From contig NZ_JABJVN010000005.1 in the NCBI RefSeq assembly GCF_013618475.1, positions 127,203-191,202 on the forward strand: a stretch of DNA of 64,000 nucleotides, read 5' to 3'. Positions 1 to 9,599 of the stretch are shown piece by piece. The translations under genes and the position numbers were made by a program. The number at the start of each line of letters is the position of its first letter. Within the stretch, counting starts at the first letter, position 1. The stretch comes from Saccharibacillus deserti. GTDB lineage: Bacteria; Bacillota; Bacilli; Paenibacillales; Paenibacillaceae. Under the pieces are notes generated by a model. The model was not told the DNA's origin, did no database searches, and worked only from the letters and a program-made list of their open reading frames with translations.

Positions 1-59
1 CATTTGATGCAGACTTCTTTTTTGCTCGTTCGACTGATCAACGAAATTTTGAAAAGTGC

Positions 60-87
60 TTAATCTCTTGCCTAATGATTCCGATAT
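60..87 (+). promoter_or_regulatory. sigma-D-like promoter of chemoreceptor gene
   Basis: TTAA at 60-63 and TCCGATAT at 80-87, separated by 16 bases, resemble the flagellar/chemotaxis sigma-D promoter (TAAA, about 15 bases, GCCGATAT). It lies about 110 bases before the chemoreceptor start. Similar elements precede the other two chemoreceptor units in this window. Read by eye only. Confidence 0.4.
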
Positions 88-195
88 CTATAAAGCGGTA
101 CGTACAAGTATGCGATCATGACCTGTCGGTTGCCGACAGCGTTTTACATCAGGACTGTACCGCTATCATGAACTACGAAAAGGACGGGGTCGGGC

Positions 196-1722
196 ATGGA
201 TCGTAAAGATATTATTCTCTGGAAACGCAACAAATTGGTGAGTTACATGATGTGGGCGATCGTCTCGATCAGCGCAACGCTGGCGATTATCGTACCGGAG
301 TTTTTGACCGTCGTACTGATCTCTTTGATCGTACCGGTAGTGGTCACCGTCGCTAATATTTTCAAAAAGTGGATTCGGATCGTTCCCTGGATCGTTACGG
401 TCTGGGTCATCGCAAGCGCAGTCGTAATCAATCTCGAACAAGTCAGTATTGTGCAGGGAATTCTCATCCTGCTGCCGCTGCTGCTGTATCCAAGCAGCAG
501 GCACTACAATATTTCGTTCGGGATCGTGCTGGTTTATTTTAGCGCGCATATGCTCGTGAAGCCCGCGGCCGATGCGGCCGTCTTGTTCAATGATCTCGTC
601 AGCCTGAGCATGTTCGCCGTGTCGGGGATCATTCTGATCACGCTGTCGAATGTGAACAAGAAGCTGTTCCTAAGCAGCGAGAAGCGCCGGGAAGAAGTGG
701 AACAGTCGCAGGTTCGCGTCGAGGCCATGCTGAACCGGGTCCGCGAGTCGGTGGAAGGATTGACCGGATTCACCGAAGAATTGAAACGCAAAGTCCACGA
801 TACCGTTTCGGTCTCCGACGAAATCACGATCGGTTTCGGCGAAGTGGCGCGCGGCGTAGAGCTGCAGGCGGCCAACGTGGCCGAAATTTCCGAATCGCTG
901 GCCGTTACGGACAGCCATATTCAGGATGTGGCTTCGTATTCGCAGCAGATGAAAGGCATTTCGGCGGATATGGCCGGAAGCACGGAAGTCGGCAGTTCGA
1001 AAATGGATCTGCTGAATACGCAGATGGACGATCTGTATGCGGCGATGACGACGACAGCCGAAGACATGCAGAACTTCAACAAGGAAAGCGAGTCCATGAC
1101 GACGATCCTGAACGGCATTTCCGATATCGCCCGTCAGACGAATCTGCTGGCTCTGAACGCCGCGATCGAAGCGGCCCGGGCCGGCGAACATGGCAAAGGC
1201 TTTGCGGTCGTATCGGACGAGGTACGCAAACTGGCCGAACACTCGGGGCAGTCGGCGACGGACATCGGCGCGATTCTCGCTACGCTCCAGGGCCGTACTC
1301 GCGAGCTGACCCAACGTTTCGATCAGATGCAGGCTTCGCTTGAAGAAGGGCGAGAAGGGGTCCGGACGGCGGAAGAAGCTTTCCGGACGATCAACGACAG
1401 TTCGCGCGAAGTGCTGACGCAGGCTTCGAATATGCAGAGCAGTTCCGTGACCATGCGGGATTCTTCCAGCCGGGTCGTGGGCGAAGTGACGGAAATCTCC
1501 AGTCTGACGGAGCAGTCCAGCGCCGCTTCGCAGGAAATTCTGGCAGGCATGGAGCAGCAGCGCGAGCTGACCCGTCAGATGGTTGCCAGCTTCCGGGAGC
1601 TGGAAGAATTGATCGTGGGACTGAACGAACTGGTGGCGGATTCCGACGAAACCTCGGCCGGCCGGATCGACGCGGTCCCGGCGAACCGTGCCCGGATTTC
1701 GAGCGATCAAGTACCGGCTTAA
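196..1722 (+). CDS. methyl-accepting chemotaxis protein with multi-pass membrane sensor
   Basis: Chemoreceptor of 508 aa that would control the CheA kinase at the membrane. Residues about 15-155 form roughly six hydrophobic segments with only short loops, so there is no large extracellular ligand domain and no clear HAMP domain; the signal is probably sensed within or near the membrane. A coiled-coil linker follows, then the cytoplasmic signalling domain from about residue 180 to 480. Its hairpin tip reads [20 protein letters not shown], followed by the [15 protein letters not shown] signature. The ATG at 196 follows AAAAGGACGGGG. The gene stands alone and ends at a strong terminator. The ligand is unknown. 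The family call is certain; the membrane topology is read by eye. Confidence 0.93.
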   Translation: MDRKDIILWKRNKLVSYMMWAIVSISATLAIIVPEFLTVVLISLIVPVVVTVANIFKKWIRIVPWIVTVWVIASAVVINLEQVSIVQGILILLPLLLYPSSRHYNISFGIVLVYFSAHMLVKPAADAAVLFNDLVSLSMFAVSGIILITLSNVNKKLFLSSEKRREEVEQSQVRVEAMLNRVRESVEGLTGFTEELKRKVHDTVSVSDEITIGFGEVARGVELQAANVAEISESLAVTDSHIQDVASYSQQMKGISADMAGSTEVGSSKMDLLNTQMDDLYAAMTTTAEDMQNFNKESESMTTILNGISDIARQTNLLALNAAIEAARAGEHGKGFAVVSDEVRKLAEHSGQSATDIGAILATLQGRTRELTQRFDQMQASLEEGREGVRTAEEAFRTINDSSREVLTQASNMQSSSVTMRDSSSRVVGEVTEISSLTEQSSAASQEILAGMEQQRELTRQMVASFRELEELIVGLNELVADSDETSAGRIDAVPANRARISSDQVPA

Positions 1723-1792
1723 GCCCGGAAAGAAACCGTATCATACCCAAAATGGAAAGTGAAAAAGAAATACAAAATAAAAGTAAAAGTCA

Positions 1793-1827
1793 AAAAACAG
1801 CCCGCGTCCGCTGCGGGCTGTTTTTTT
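1793..1827. terminator. bidirectional intrinsic terminator
   Basis: The arms AACAGCCCGC and GCGGGCTGTT enclose a short loop. A T-run follows on the plus strand and an A-run precedes it, so it can end both the chemoreceptor (plus) and the mannanase (minus). Confidence 0.85.
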
Positions 1828-1896
1828 GACTTCTTTTATCTGCATCTTGTTGGCGGCTGCTTCATCCATTTACGGGTGGTGCGGCTCGTCTTTCGT

Positions 1897-4800
1897 TCAA
1901 ATAGGAGGCTCGTCTTCATGCAGTTCGACGGATTTCAGCAGCAGCCGGGAAGTTCCCGTGCCGCTCGGATCTTCGATCTTGATCCCGACCGTTTTGACCT
2001 TGGAGAGGTCGACGCCCGGCGAACCCGCCGCAGCCGGCAGCGCCAGGGTAAGCTGCGTATAGCCGGAGGAATCGACGGACACGGAAGCGCCGCTGTCGGA
2101 CCAGGTCCAGGCATCTCCGGTCTTAATGAACAGCCGGGCTTTCGCGCTGCCTTCGGACAGTTTCACGCTGGCGGACAGTGTTCCCAGCCCGTCGATATTC
2201 AAGCGTTCCGGGTTTACGGCCAGCTCGAACGATTCGTTGAAGTTTCCGTTCGCATCCTGTCCGGTGTTGGCCAGGTCAAACGTCGTACTCAGCGCCTGTT
2301 CGGTCTCGTCGAACACAGGAGGCTGCGCCTGGGCGCTGGCTCCGTCGGAGATGTTCCAGCCGGAGAGGTCTTCGGCCGAAGCGAATCCGTACAGAAGGCC
2401 GGGAGCATGCGCATCCGGCTGTCCGCCGCCGCCATCGGCGAGATCGGGCAGCGAAGGATCGTAAAGAGCGCGGATATCGTCAAAATAAAGCGTTCCTTCA
2501 TGCGCCGCGCCGTCCATGGCATTCACGTACAGATTGAAATTCTGGACCTGGCGCAGTCTTTCCGGGGTTAGAGGCCCCGGCTTGCCCCAGCTCATTTCGG
2601 CCAGATCTTTGAGAGGGATGACCACATGCCCGTTTTGCCCGGGAATAACGGTCGGATAAGCTTCGAAATAACCGCCGTCGATCACCAGCTGCACGACCAG
2701 TTTCAGCGGCTGCCCTTGCCGGGCATATCCTTCGGCGCCGTCCGATGCAATCCACAGACCGAGGCCGTTATAATCCGACCAATCAAGCACGCCGAGGCTT
2801 TTGCCTACGCCCGTATAACCGGCATTGTTCAGTTTATAATCCAGTTTCATGCCTTGGCTGCCCGCAGCTTTGCGGTCCGGGCTGAGCGAGACGGAAATAT
2901 CGTCGCCGCCCGCTTTGGGATATTTGGCGGACAGAGCGTCGTCGCTGGAGCCGTAAGATTCGAAATCGTCGACCCGGGCCTTATCCGCTGCCGGTTCGGC
3001 ATAGGTCCGGTACAGACCGATGTCGTCGATATAAATCGGCAGCTCGCCGGATTGCACGAAGCCGCTGCCAACGATCGAAAGAGCGAGACCCGAAGCCGCT
3101 GCCGTCTTCGAAGTATCGTTCAATTCGATCGAAGCGTCGAATCGGTAATACGCGGCGCCGCCGAGCGTAACGGTCGGCAGATCGGACAAAGCCCGGTAAG
3201 TGCTGTCCATGCCGTACTTGTTGTCCCAGTCATCCGGCAGCTGCACGATTCCGCGTACGGCGGCCGTTCCGGTGTCGTTTTGCGCCGCTGCGGGAATCCA
3301 GGCCCTGAATTTCACTTTCCCGACTTCCGCCAGCCGGATGCCTTCCAGGCCCTCGGGAGTCAGCTGCAGCTTCAATTCCTGCCAGGTGTCGCCAGCCGTC
3401 AGGCCTTCCAGCACGCGCACGGCGAGTTTGCCGTCGCCGTCCGGTGCGGCATATCCCAACTCGGTCCGGATCGCCGAGCCGTTTCCGGCCGAACCCGACC
3501 ACGTTCCATTGCTTTGGATCGAGCCCAGCTCGCTTTCCGAGCCGAATGAAAGAGTACGCAGCGGAAGTTCCTTGATCTTCACAAAGACCGTCAGCTGCTG
3601 GACCAGCGGCTCGGGCAAAGCTCCGTACGCTTTGACGGTAATCGAAGTCGAAGTGCCGTTCAGAGCGGCATCCGGATTCCACACGGCGGAATAGTAACCG
3701 TCCTGCCCCAACGTCATCGGGATTTCCGTGCCGGAATCGCCTGCCGTATAGACGACGCGGTCCGGCGTAAAGTTCGCCGTTTTGGCGCGGATAATCGCTG
3801 ACGTTCCCGTTACCGTTCCGATATCGTTGGGCGTGACAATATGCAGCAGCGGAGCCTGCGGAGCGGAGCGCACGACCTGCCCGTATTTGTTGTCCGTCCG
3901 GATATCGCTTGCAAACGCCGTATACGGATCACGCTCGAAATCGATGAAATCGTTCAGCAGCTCGTGATCGCTTTTGCCCGGTACACTCTTGTAAGGCACA
4001 TACAGATTGTTGCCTTCGCCGAAGTTGGCCCAGGTCAGCATGTAGGAGATCCGGGAAGCATCGGGATCCGCTTTGATGGCATTCAGCACTTTGGTGAACC
4101 ACTGTTTGTCGTTGTTGCCGGTTGTTTTCATGCCTGCGGCGCTGTAGCCGTATTCCGACAGCGTGACGATTTTGCCTTTGGACCGGGCCAGCTTGGAAAT
4201 CATCTTCAAATCGCCGACCAGACCGTTCAAGAATCCTTCCGAACCGGCGTTGTCTTTGTTGTCGTATTGGTCCATGCCGAGGATGTCGACGTACGCATCA
4301 CCCGGATACGTTTTCAGATACTCCGCTTCGTTTCCGTTGAACGATCCGTTCGGGGAGAAGACATACAGGAAATTGTGGACACCCTTGACGTCTCTCAGAT
4401 ATTCGACGGTGTAGCGGTACAGCTCGATATATTCGCTTTTGGTCGTCGTGGCGGCGCCCCACCAGAACCAGCCTCCGTTTTGCTCATGAAAAGGACGGAA
4501 CAAGACGGGAATGGGCTGGCCGGTATCGTCTTTGAGCTGGTTGGCGAAGTTTGCGATCCGGTCGAGATAAGCGTTGAATTCGGCGTTTTTGTCGCCGCCG
4601 GGCAGGATCCGGGCCGCGACGGAAGATTCGGCGCCCCGGGTGTTGCCGGTGTCGTTGAAGCTTCCGCCGGTCGCGAAGTTGTACGGATGCGTGCTCAGGG
4701 TTACGATTCCGCCCAGTTTATCGGCTTGTTTCATGGCTGCGGTCAGTCCCAGGCGGCTCGCTTCGTAATCGCCGCTGACGCCGGGAGGCGACTCGTAGCC

Positions 4801-6210
4801 GTCCAGCGAGAGCGTATCCCAGCCGAACACGGCCGGATAGTCGCCGGTAGAGCTGTATACGTCCGAGATGACGCTGCCTTTGTCGTCTTTGCCCGCAAAA
4901 GACACCGTTGTATCGTGTTGATGGCCGAACAGGACCTGTTTGCCGCTTTTTTCTTCGAGGTAGGCAAACAGGGATCGGGCCGATGCCGAAGCATTCGGAT
5001 CGGCGAGGCGAACAAGGCGGGTCTCATCCGTACCTCCGCCCGTATCTCCCGGAGAGCCGCCGCTGCCGGTATTTCCGCCGCTTGGCTGCGCCGCGGGAAC
5101 CGAGGGGGAAGGGGCGGGAACAGGCTCTGCGGAAGCTGCGGTAAATACGCCTTCCCGCAGCGCCTCCCCGTTGCGGGTTACCCCTGCGGTGAGGACTTCC
5201 AGACGCTTTATCGTTCCCTGAACGTTCAGCGCCGACCCTTCGGCGCCCTGCTCGATCAGAGCCGTTTCAATGACCGAACCGGTCTCTACATCGATCTGCG
5301 CCGGCGACTCTACGGACAGCTGCTGGACCGTAGAAGAACCTTCCAGCGAGATCCGAACCCGGCCGTCCGGCCGATCGACGACGACCCGGCCCAGTTTGGC
5401 ATTTTTGAAATGGATCGAACGGCCGCCGCCGCCCGCCACGTACACGGTACCGTCGACAACCAGATTTTCGAATTCGGCGTCGCCTTCTCCGATTCCCGGC
5501 GTCACATACAGGTTGCCCGCGATCCGCGTATCGCGGAGCGTTACGCCGCTGCGGTTCACCATCGCGCCGCCGGCGAGGGTTCCGCCGGATACGCGTCCCG
5601 GCTCCGCATAATAGCCGACGACCAGGCGGTCGAACAAGCTGACCACTTCCGCTCTTGTAATAGAGGCGTGCGGACGGAAGGAACCGTCCGGGTAACCCGT
5701 AATCAGGCCCTGCATGGCGTGAACGGATTCGGCCGCATAAGCGGAAATTTCACTGTCATCGACAAAGGAAGAAGAGGTCTTCGAAGGCTCCAGCGAGAAG
5801 ACGCCTGCCAGCAGAACCGCGGCATCCTGCCGGCTGAGAGGCGTGTTCGCGCGGGCTTCATTGCCCGGGAATCCCCGGTAATAGCCGGCCTGCCGGGCGA
5901 TCGACAGATCTTCGGCGTACCAGCTTTCTGCGGCAGTATCGGAGAACGGGGCAGTCGAGCGTGCGGTGAATCCGAATAACCGGTTGACCATACTCACAAG
6001 TTCCGCGCGGGTGACTTGACGATCCGGCCGAAAGTCGCCGTTTGCGTAACCCTGCACGATCTTGTTTGTTTTCCATCTGTCGATACTGGCGCGTGCCCAA
6101 TGCGAGTTCCAGTCTCTCGGAGCCTGTTCGGCTGCGGATACCGGGATAACCGTAACCAGCAGCGTAACGGCAGCCAATGCCGCCGCAAACGATTTTTTGA
6201 ACGCTCTCAA
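1897..6210 (-). CDS. SLH-anchored multidomain beta-mannanase (GH26) with carbohydrate-binding modules
   Basis: Secreted cell-surface endo-beta-mannanase of 1437 aa. A signal peptide (about 1-27) is followed by three SLH repeats (about 30-210; one reads GLITGYPDGSFRPHASITRA), which bind pyruvylated wall polymer. Next comes a beta-rich region (about 220-375) with short DG/GG turns, then a Gly/Ser/Pro linker. The GH26 catalytic domain is about 415-790. Family logic gives acid/base E576 in RPFHEQNGGWFWWG and nucleophile E686 in LSEYGYSA. An Ig-like module, a CBM27-like module (about 905-1090), a DDFESYG module resembling CBM11/CIA30 (about 1095-1270) and a last mannan-binding-type module follow. 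The start is TTG at 6210 after AAGGAGG with 8 bases spacing. A cre-like box lies 19 bases upstream. Transcribed alone. The GH26 call is firm; the exact CBM families are my judgement. Confidence 0.93.
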   Translation of the reverse strand: MRAFKKSFAAALAAVTLLVTVIPVSAAEQAPRDWNSHWARASIDRWKTNKIVQGYANGDFRPDRQVTRAELVSMVNRLFGFTARSTAPFSDTAAESWYAEDLSIARQAGYYRGFPGNEARANTPLSRQDAAVLLAGVFSLEPSKTSSSFVDDSEISAYAAESVHAMQGLITGYPDGSFRPHASITRAEVVSLFDRLVVGYYAEPGRVSGGTLAGGAMVNRSGVTLRDTRIAGNLYVTPGIGEGDAEFENLVVDGTVYVAGGGGRSIHFKNAKLGRVVVDRPDGRVRISLEGSSTVQQLSVESPAQIDVETGSVIETALIEQGAEGSALNVQGTIKRLEVLTAGVTRNGEALREGVFTAASAEPVPAPSPSVPAAQPSGGNTGSGGSPGDTGGGTDETRLVRLADPNASASARSLFAYLEEKSGKQVLFGHQHDTTVSFAGKDDKGSVISDVYSSTGDYPAVFGWDTLSLDGYESPPGVSGDYEASRLGLTAAMKQADKLGGIVTLSTHPYNFATGGSFNDTGNTRGAESSVAARILPGGDKNAEFNAYLDRIANFANQLKDDTGQPIPVLFRPFHEQNGGWFWWGAATTTKSEYIELYRYTVEYLRDVKGVHNFLYVFSPNGSFNGNEAEYLKTYPGDAYVDILGMDQYDNKDNAGSEGFLNGLVGDLKMISKLARSKGKIVTLSEYGYSAAGMKTTGNNDKQWFTKVLNAIKADPDASRISYMLTWANFGEGNNLYVPYKSVPGKSDHELLNDFIDFERDPYTAFASDIRTDNKYGQVVRSAPQAPLLHIVTPNDIGTVTGTSAIIRAKTANFTPDRVVYTAGDSGTEIPMTLGQDGYYSAVWNPDAALNGTSTSITVKAYGALPEPLVQQLTVFVKIKELPLRTLSFGSESELGSIQSNGTWSGSAGNGSAIRTELGYAAPDGDGKLAVRVLEGLTAGDTWQELKLQLTPEGLEGIRLAEVGKVKFRAWIPAAAQNDTGTAAVRGIVQLPDDWDNKYGMDSTYRALSDLPTVTLGGAAYYRFDASIELNDTSKTAAASGLALSIVGSGFVQSGELPIYIDDIGLYRTYAEPAADKARVDDFESYGSSDDALSAKYPKAGGDDISVSLSPDRKAAGSQGMKLDYKLNNAGYTGVGKSLGVLDWSDYNGLGLWIASDGAEGYARQGQPLKLVVQLVIDGGYFEAYPTVIPGQNGHVVIPLKDLAEMSWGKPGPLTPERLRQVQNFNLYVNAMDGAAHEGTLYFDDIRALYDPSLPDLADGGGGQPDAHAPGLLYGFASAEDLSGWNISDGASAQAQPPVFDETEQALSTTFDLANTGQDANGNFNESFELAVNPERLNIDGLGTLSASVKLSEGSAKARLFIKTGDAWTWSDSGASVSVDSSGYTQLTLALPAAAGSPGVDLSKVKTVGIKIEDPSGTGTSRLLLKSVELHEDEPPI

Positions 6211-6228
6211 ATGAAGTGCCTCCTTTTA

Positions 6229-6242
6229 TGTAAGGGTTTTCA
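6229..6242 (-). promoter_or_regulatory. cre-like CcpA box in the mannanase leader
   Basis: TGTAAGGGTTTTCA differs at one position from the cre consensus TGWAANCGNTNWCA. It lies just upstream of the Shine-Dalgarno sequence of the mannanase gene, a roadblock-type position. Three more such boxes occur at the sugar transport operons of this window. Confidence 0.5.
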
Positions 6243-6760
6243 AATAATAATTCTCGAAAATATTAGCATTTAAAATTCAGAATTACAATAACGATTTTTT
6301 GAGCAATCACAGTCTTTACTCCGGAATCAGCTTTTTTTAAAGACCATTTAAGCTAAATAAGAACTAATAAATCGGAAATTAATGCTAACGGAAATATAAC
6401 AGCCGAAAAAACCGGGACCATAATTCAAAAAATAAGCCCAATAAGGATAAAAGGGAACCAAAAAAAGATGAGCCAGGACAGCCGGAAAAAGAAGAACGGA
6501 TTGAGCGGAAGTGTCAAGCGAATAAAAATGCGTATCGGCTCAAAAAATTAAAAAAAAGGGCTTTCGATTGAGGAGACGGAGGACTGTTCGGATTTGAGAC
6601 CCGGAAGATACAGGTTCGTTTCGCCGATCGAACTCTTACCGCGCTCCCGATAAAATAGAGAAGATTTGCAAAAACGGCTGGAAAATCGACCAGGCGCGTG
6701 TCGTCATGCCGGCGGATGCCGGATAAACCGAGTGGCAGACGCTTTTTGTATCGTCTATGC
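6243..6760. other. AT-rich intergenic stretch without a convincing gene
   Basis: About 520 bases between the mannanase and MORN genes. The half nearest the mannanase is strongly AT-rich and must carry its promoter, but I could not pick one with confidence. The reading frame at 6514-6945 on the minus strand has low-complexity translation and mostly mirrors the MORN gene, so it is not called. No RNA gene or repeat is recognised. Confidence 0.5.
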
Positions 6761-6814
6761 TGGTAAGGGATGCTGAACCACGTACAAACTCTTAATTCAA
6801 AGGGGATTTTACAG

Positions 6815-7549
6815 ATGAAAAAACGTATTCTACTTCCCGCTGCCCTCGTCTTCGGACTTACCCTTACAGGTATGGGGAGCTTCGCAGCCCCTTCCGCGCA
6901 TGCGGCGCAGGCCAAACAGGCGCTCGCGCTAGCCGGAGGAGGCACCTATTACGGCCAGGTCGAGAACGGCCTGCCGGATGGTCGGGGAACCGCCAAATGG
7001 CCGGGGAGCAAGACGTACTCCGGCGAGTTTGCCGACGGGAAGCGTTCGGGAACAGGCAAATATATCAACGAATACAAAGAAGCGGACACGGGATACCGGT
7101 ACAAAATCGTGTATACCGGTTCCTGGGCCAATGACCGGATGAGCGGCCAGGGCGTATGGACGGAGAAACGGTTTGATGAAAACGGACGCGTGATTTCGAA
7201 CAAGATCCGCACGGGCGTTTTTGCCAATAATATCTTGAGCCCGGGTTACGAAGTGATTCACGCCGAAGCCGATCCCGAGTACAGCTTCACTTATCGGGGG
7301 GACGTAATGAGTCTGAACGTGATGGGAAGCCGGGAAAATCTGACTTCGTCCTGGAAAAAAGGAAGTCTGTTCAGCGCGTCGTACAAAAAAGGTTCGGTGA
7401 CCCGCAGCTATTCCATTTTCCCGGAAGACTCGGCAGCCAAAGAACGCGAACGTCTGGCTTCGGTCAAATACCTGCAGAAGATGACGGCTCAGGTCGCTCC
7501 GCATCTGCAGAAGTTCGAGCAGCTGGCGAAACAGGTTCCTTTGAAATAA
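6815..7549 (+). CDS. secreted MORN-repeat protein
   Basis: Protein of 244 aa with a signal peptide (about 1-29, ending AHAAQA) and at least three MORN repeats at about 45-125, recognised by YYGQVENGLPDGRGTAKW, YSGEFADGKRSGTGKY and YTGSWANDRMSGQGVW. MORN repeats form a beta-sheet tray that binds lipids or proteins, so a wall- or membrane-associated scaffold is likely; no enzyme motif is visible. The C-terminal half has no recognised family and ends in QLAKQVPLK. The ATG at 6815 follows AAGGGG and starts the signal peptide; an upstream in-frame ATG at 6770 lacks a binding site. A paralogue with the same layout and ending lies at 17782-18522. DUF1697 follows after 46 bases. Confidence 0.8.
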   Translation: MKKRILLPAALVFGLTLTGMGSFAAPSAHAAQAKQALALAGGGTYYGQVENGLPDGRGTAKWPGSKTYSGEFADGKRSGTGKYINEYKEADTGYRYKIVYTGSWANDRMSGQGVWTEKRFDENGRVISNKIRTGVFANNILSPGYEVIHAEADPEYSFTYRGDVMSLNVMGSRENLTSSWKKGSLFSASYKKGSVTRSYSIFPEDSAAKERERLASVKYLQKMTAQVAPHLQKFEQLAKQVPLK

Positions 7550-7595
7550 AACGCGATATTCCGACTGCATACTGAAGCCAAAGGAGAGAAGATCG

Positions 7596-8138
7596 GTGAT
7601 CTATGTGGCACTGCTGCGGGGAATCAATGTAGGCGGCAACAACAAAGTGGATATGAAAAGGCTCAAGACTGCTTTTGAACAAGTCGGTATGGAACGGGTC
7701 AAGACTTATATCAATTCGGGCAATATCGTATTCGTAAACGAAAATCTGCCCCGGACAGAACTTGCGGGCGTTCTGGAAGGCGCGATCGAAGCCGAATTCG
7801 GACTGGATATCCGAGTGCTCGTCCGCAGCCTGGAGGAGATGGAAGCGATCTTCGCCGTGCTGCCGGAGCATTGGAGCAACGGCGACGAGATGAAAAGCGA
7901 CGTCTTCTTTCTCTGGGACGAAGTGGACCAGGCCGCTGTTCCGGGGGAGCTTCCTTTGACTCCGGGCGTAGGCACTCTGCTGTTTGCGCCGCGTGCGGTA
8001 TTGTTCGCGGTAGACCGGGCGAATGCCGGCCGCAGCGGGATGAACAAGCTGATCGGCTCCAAGCTGTACGCACGGATGACTGTACGCAACGTCAATACGA
8101 CCCGGCAGCTGTTAAAAATGATGCGGGAGCTTGCGTAG
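7596..8138 (+). CDS. DUF1697 family protein
   Basis: Protein of 180 aa matching the widespread DUF1697 family, recognised by the opening MIYVALLRGINVGGNNKV, then MKRLKTAFEQVG and YINSGNIVF. Family members are soluble single-domain proteins of about this length with no established function. The GTG start at 7596 follows AAAGGAGAG. It sits 46 bases after the MORN gene and may share its transcript. No signal peptide or membrane segment is present. The family assignment is secure, the role unknown. Confidence 0.88.
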   Translation: MIYVALLRGINVGGNNKVDMKRLKTAFEQVGMERVKTYINSGNIVFVNENLPRTELAGVLEGAIEAEFGLDIRVLVRSLEEMEAIFAVLPEHWSNGDEMKSDVFFLWDEVDQAAVPGELPLTPGVGTLLFAPRAVLFAVDRANAGRSGMNKLIGSKLYARMTVRNVNTTRQLLKMMRELA

Positions 8139-8178
8139 AACGAATGACTCCGGATTTGCTCTTCTCCAAATCTCAAGC

Positions 8179-8232
8179 AGCCCAAAAAACCGGCCCGCGT
8201 TCCTTGGCGGCTCCGGTTTTTTGGGCTTTTTC
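8179..8232. terminator. bidirectional terminator with long arms
   Basis: The arms AGCCCAAAAAACCGG (8179-8193) and CCGGTTTTTTGGGCT (8213-8227), followed by Ts, lie between the convergent DUF1697 and carbonic anhydrase genes. Confidence 0.75.
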
Positions 8233-8288
8233 TCGACTGCGTACAGCGATAAGCTTATTCTTGCGGATTCTGAACCGGATTGCCCGGG

Positions 8289-9080
8289 TCAGCCGTCGCC
8301 GTTCAAAGCCCGCTTGCCCAGATCCTGAACCGGGCGGTGATTATCGGGGAAGCGCTGTGCGAACAGGTCGATCTGCGCCTGCGATAGGGTAATCGGTTCT
8401 TCAAGCACACTCCAGTTCACATGTTCCGAACAAGGCGGCGTAGTCAGGGAACCGTCGTAATGAACGGCATGCAAATTTTGCGGCAGCAGGGCAAGGAGGT
8501 CGATCGGCGTGTCCAGCGTCTCGCCGTCCGTATTTGCCGGATCGGGCAGATGCGACCAGAGCTGTTCGATGACCGGATTGGATGCCCCCGGATGAATCAG
8601 TACGCCGACGACGGCTTTTTCTCCTTTGGCATTTTCGTGAACGAGGTGAAGTTCCATTTCCGCATTTTTTCCGTCGGTCTGATGTTCGCTCGGATGATGG
8701 AAATGGAACTGCAGCAGCGTATATTTTTCTCCGTCGAGCATTATGTAGGAATCTTTGTCCGCGGCATTGACCTGAATGGTGTGTCCGTTATCGACCATTG
8801 TCGCGTTCTCGAGCTTGGCGTAATGGGGTTCGATCGGCTTGATGTCGCCCGATTTGACGATTTGGGTATGGTCGATGTTGATCGGGGATTGGGCTTGGCC
8901 GATCTTGCAGGTCTCGAATTCGCTCCCCAGTTCGGCCCAATGCTCGGGACCGGTATCCGCGGCGTAAGACCAATGCGAGGCGGCATGCCCGGCTTTGACC
9001 GGTGTCGGTACGGCAGCGGTGACAGGAGCGGGAGCCGGGATTTCAAAATGCGATTTAGGGAAGAGCGGTGCTTTTGTCCG
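8289..9080 (-). pseudogene. alpha-carbonic anhydrase lacking its 5' end
   Basis: The frame encodes a full mature alpha-class carbonic anhydrase domain (CO2 hydration, zinc enzyme, normally exported). It begins HWSYAADTGPEHWAELG, continues with QSPINIDHTQIV and the zinc histidines in LLQFHFHHPSEH and ELHLVHEN, and has SLTTPPCSEHVNW near the end. The cysteines in FETCKIG and TPPCSEH are the usual exported-enzyme disulfide pair. The same frame stays open upstream of the ATG at 8798 to a stop at about 9081, yet contains no ATG, GTG or TTG there. No signal peptide is found in any upstream frame before the promoter of the next gene. Starting at 8798 would remove the SPINID strand and one cysteine. 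I read it as a 5'-truncated gene, probably not functional; an unusual start codon cannot be excluded. Confidence 0.75.
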
Positions 9081-9181
9081 TTATCAGGAGCATCTGGCCG
9101 GACTTTTACGAATGGGTTCGGCTGGGCTTTTCTGTTCCCGGCTCAGTGGAACTCTATCGGGATGAGACCGGGAGAGCCGTA

Positions 9182-9210
9182 TTGGGGCTGTCTTTGTTTT
9201 CCCGTATAAT
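9182..9210 (+). promoter_or_regulatory. sigma-A promoter of small protein gene
   Basis: TTGGGG at 9182 and TATAAT at 9205 with a 17-base spacer, about 77 bases before the TTG start at 9287. The -10 box is perfect, the -35 box weak. Confidence 0.55.
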
Positions 9211-9286
9211 GATAAACATTACGCCGGATGGAACCAATCACGGGCATTCGGCGTCGGAAATCCACGATTGGAAAGGATGAAGAACA

Positions 9287-9508
9287 TTGAGTTATACGGA
9301 AGTATTGGAACGCAAAAGCGAGATTCTGAAGAAGACCGTCGGGACCTGGATCCTGAAAGAGAACCGCGATGGCTTGAACCGCCAAGAAGCCCATATTTAC
9401 CGGAACATGCTCAAGGAACTTCACCAAAACGAACAAGAACTGGGTACCGCGCGCGACGAAGAAGCGGGCAGACAGCCGGACATTACCGCTGTGGAATCCC
9501 GGAATTAA
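9287..9508 (+). CDS. small hypothetical protein
   Basis: A 73-aa, strongly charged and helical protein without signal peptide or membrane segment (contains ILKENRDGLNRQEAHIYRNM). The TTG start is chosen because AAAGGATG lies 8 bases upstream, a sigma-A promoter lies further up, and a terminator follows directly, so the unit is complete in itself. I do not recognise the family and propose no function. Confidence 0.65.
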   Translation: MSYTEVLERKSEILKKTVGTWILKENRDGLNRQEAHIYRNMLKELHQNEQELGTARDEEAGRQPDITAVESRN

Positions 9509-9546
9509 GTCCGACTTCGTTTGACGAGTGTGGAATACCGAATAAG

Positions 9547-9593
9547 AAAGCCCGTCCGAACTTCGCATGGCGCGAAGTTCGGACGGGCTTTTT
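9547..9593. terminator. strong bidirectional terminator
   Basis: A 17-base perfect stem (GCCCGTCCGAACTTCGC with its complement) around a 5-base loop is followed by TTTTT and preceded by AAAG. It ends the small gene at 9287. Confidence 0.85.
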
Positions 9594-9599
9594 GCCGGT

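Noticed and set aside
3841-5979. A 712-codon plus-strand frame opposite the mannanase
   Set aside because: It is the mirror of a GC-rich coding region; the translation is Arg/Gly-rich with no domain. The same applies to long frames opposite the GH3, GH38, chemoreceptor and lipoprotein genes.
6514-6945. 143-codon minus-strand frame before the MORN gene
   Set aside because: It overlaps the MORN signal peptide region in antisense, lacks a ribosome site and has low-complexity translation.
9143-9568. Minus-strand frame as the missing signal peptide of the carbonic anhydrase
   Set aside because: It is the shadow of the small gene at 9287, contains its promoter and does not encode a signal peptide joined to the enzyme frame.
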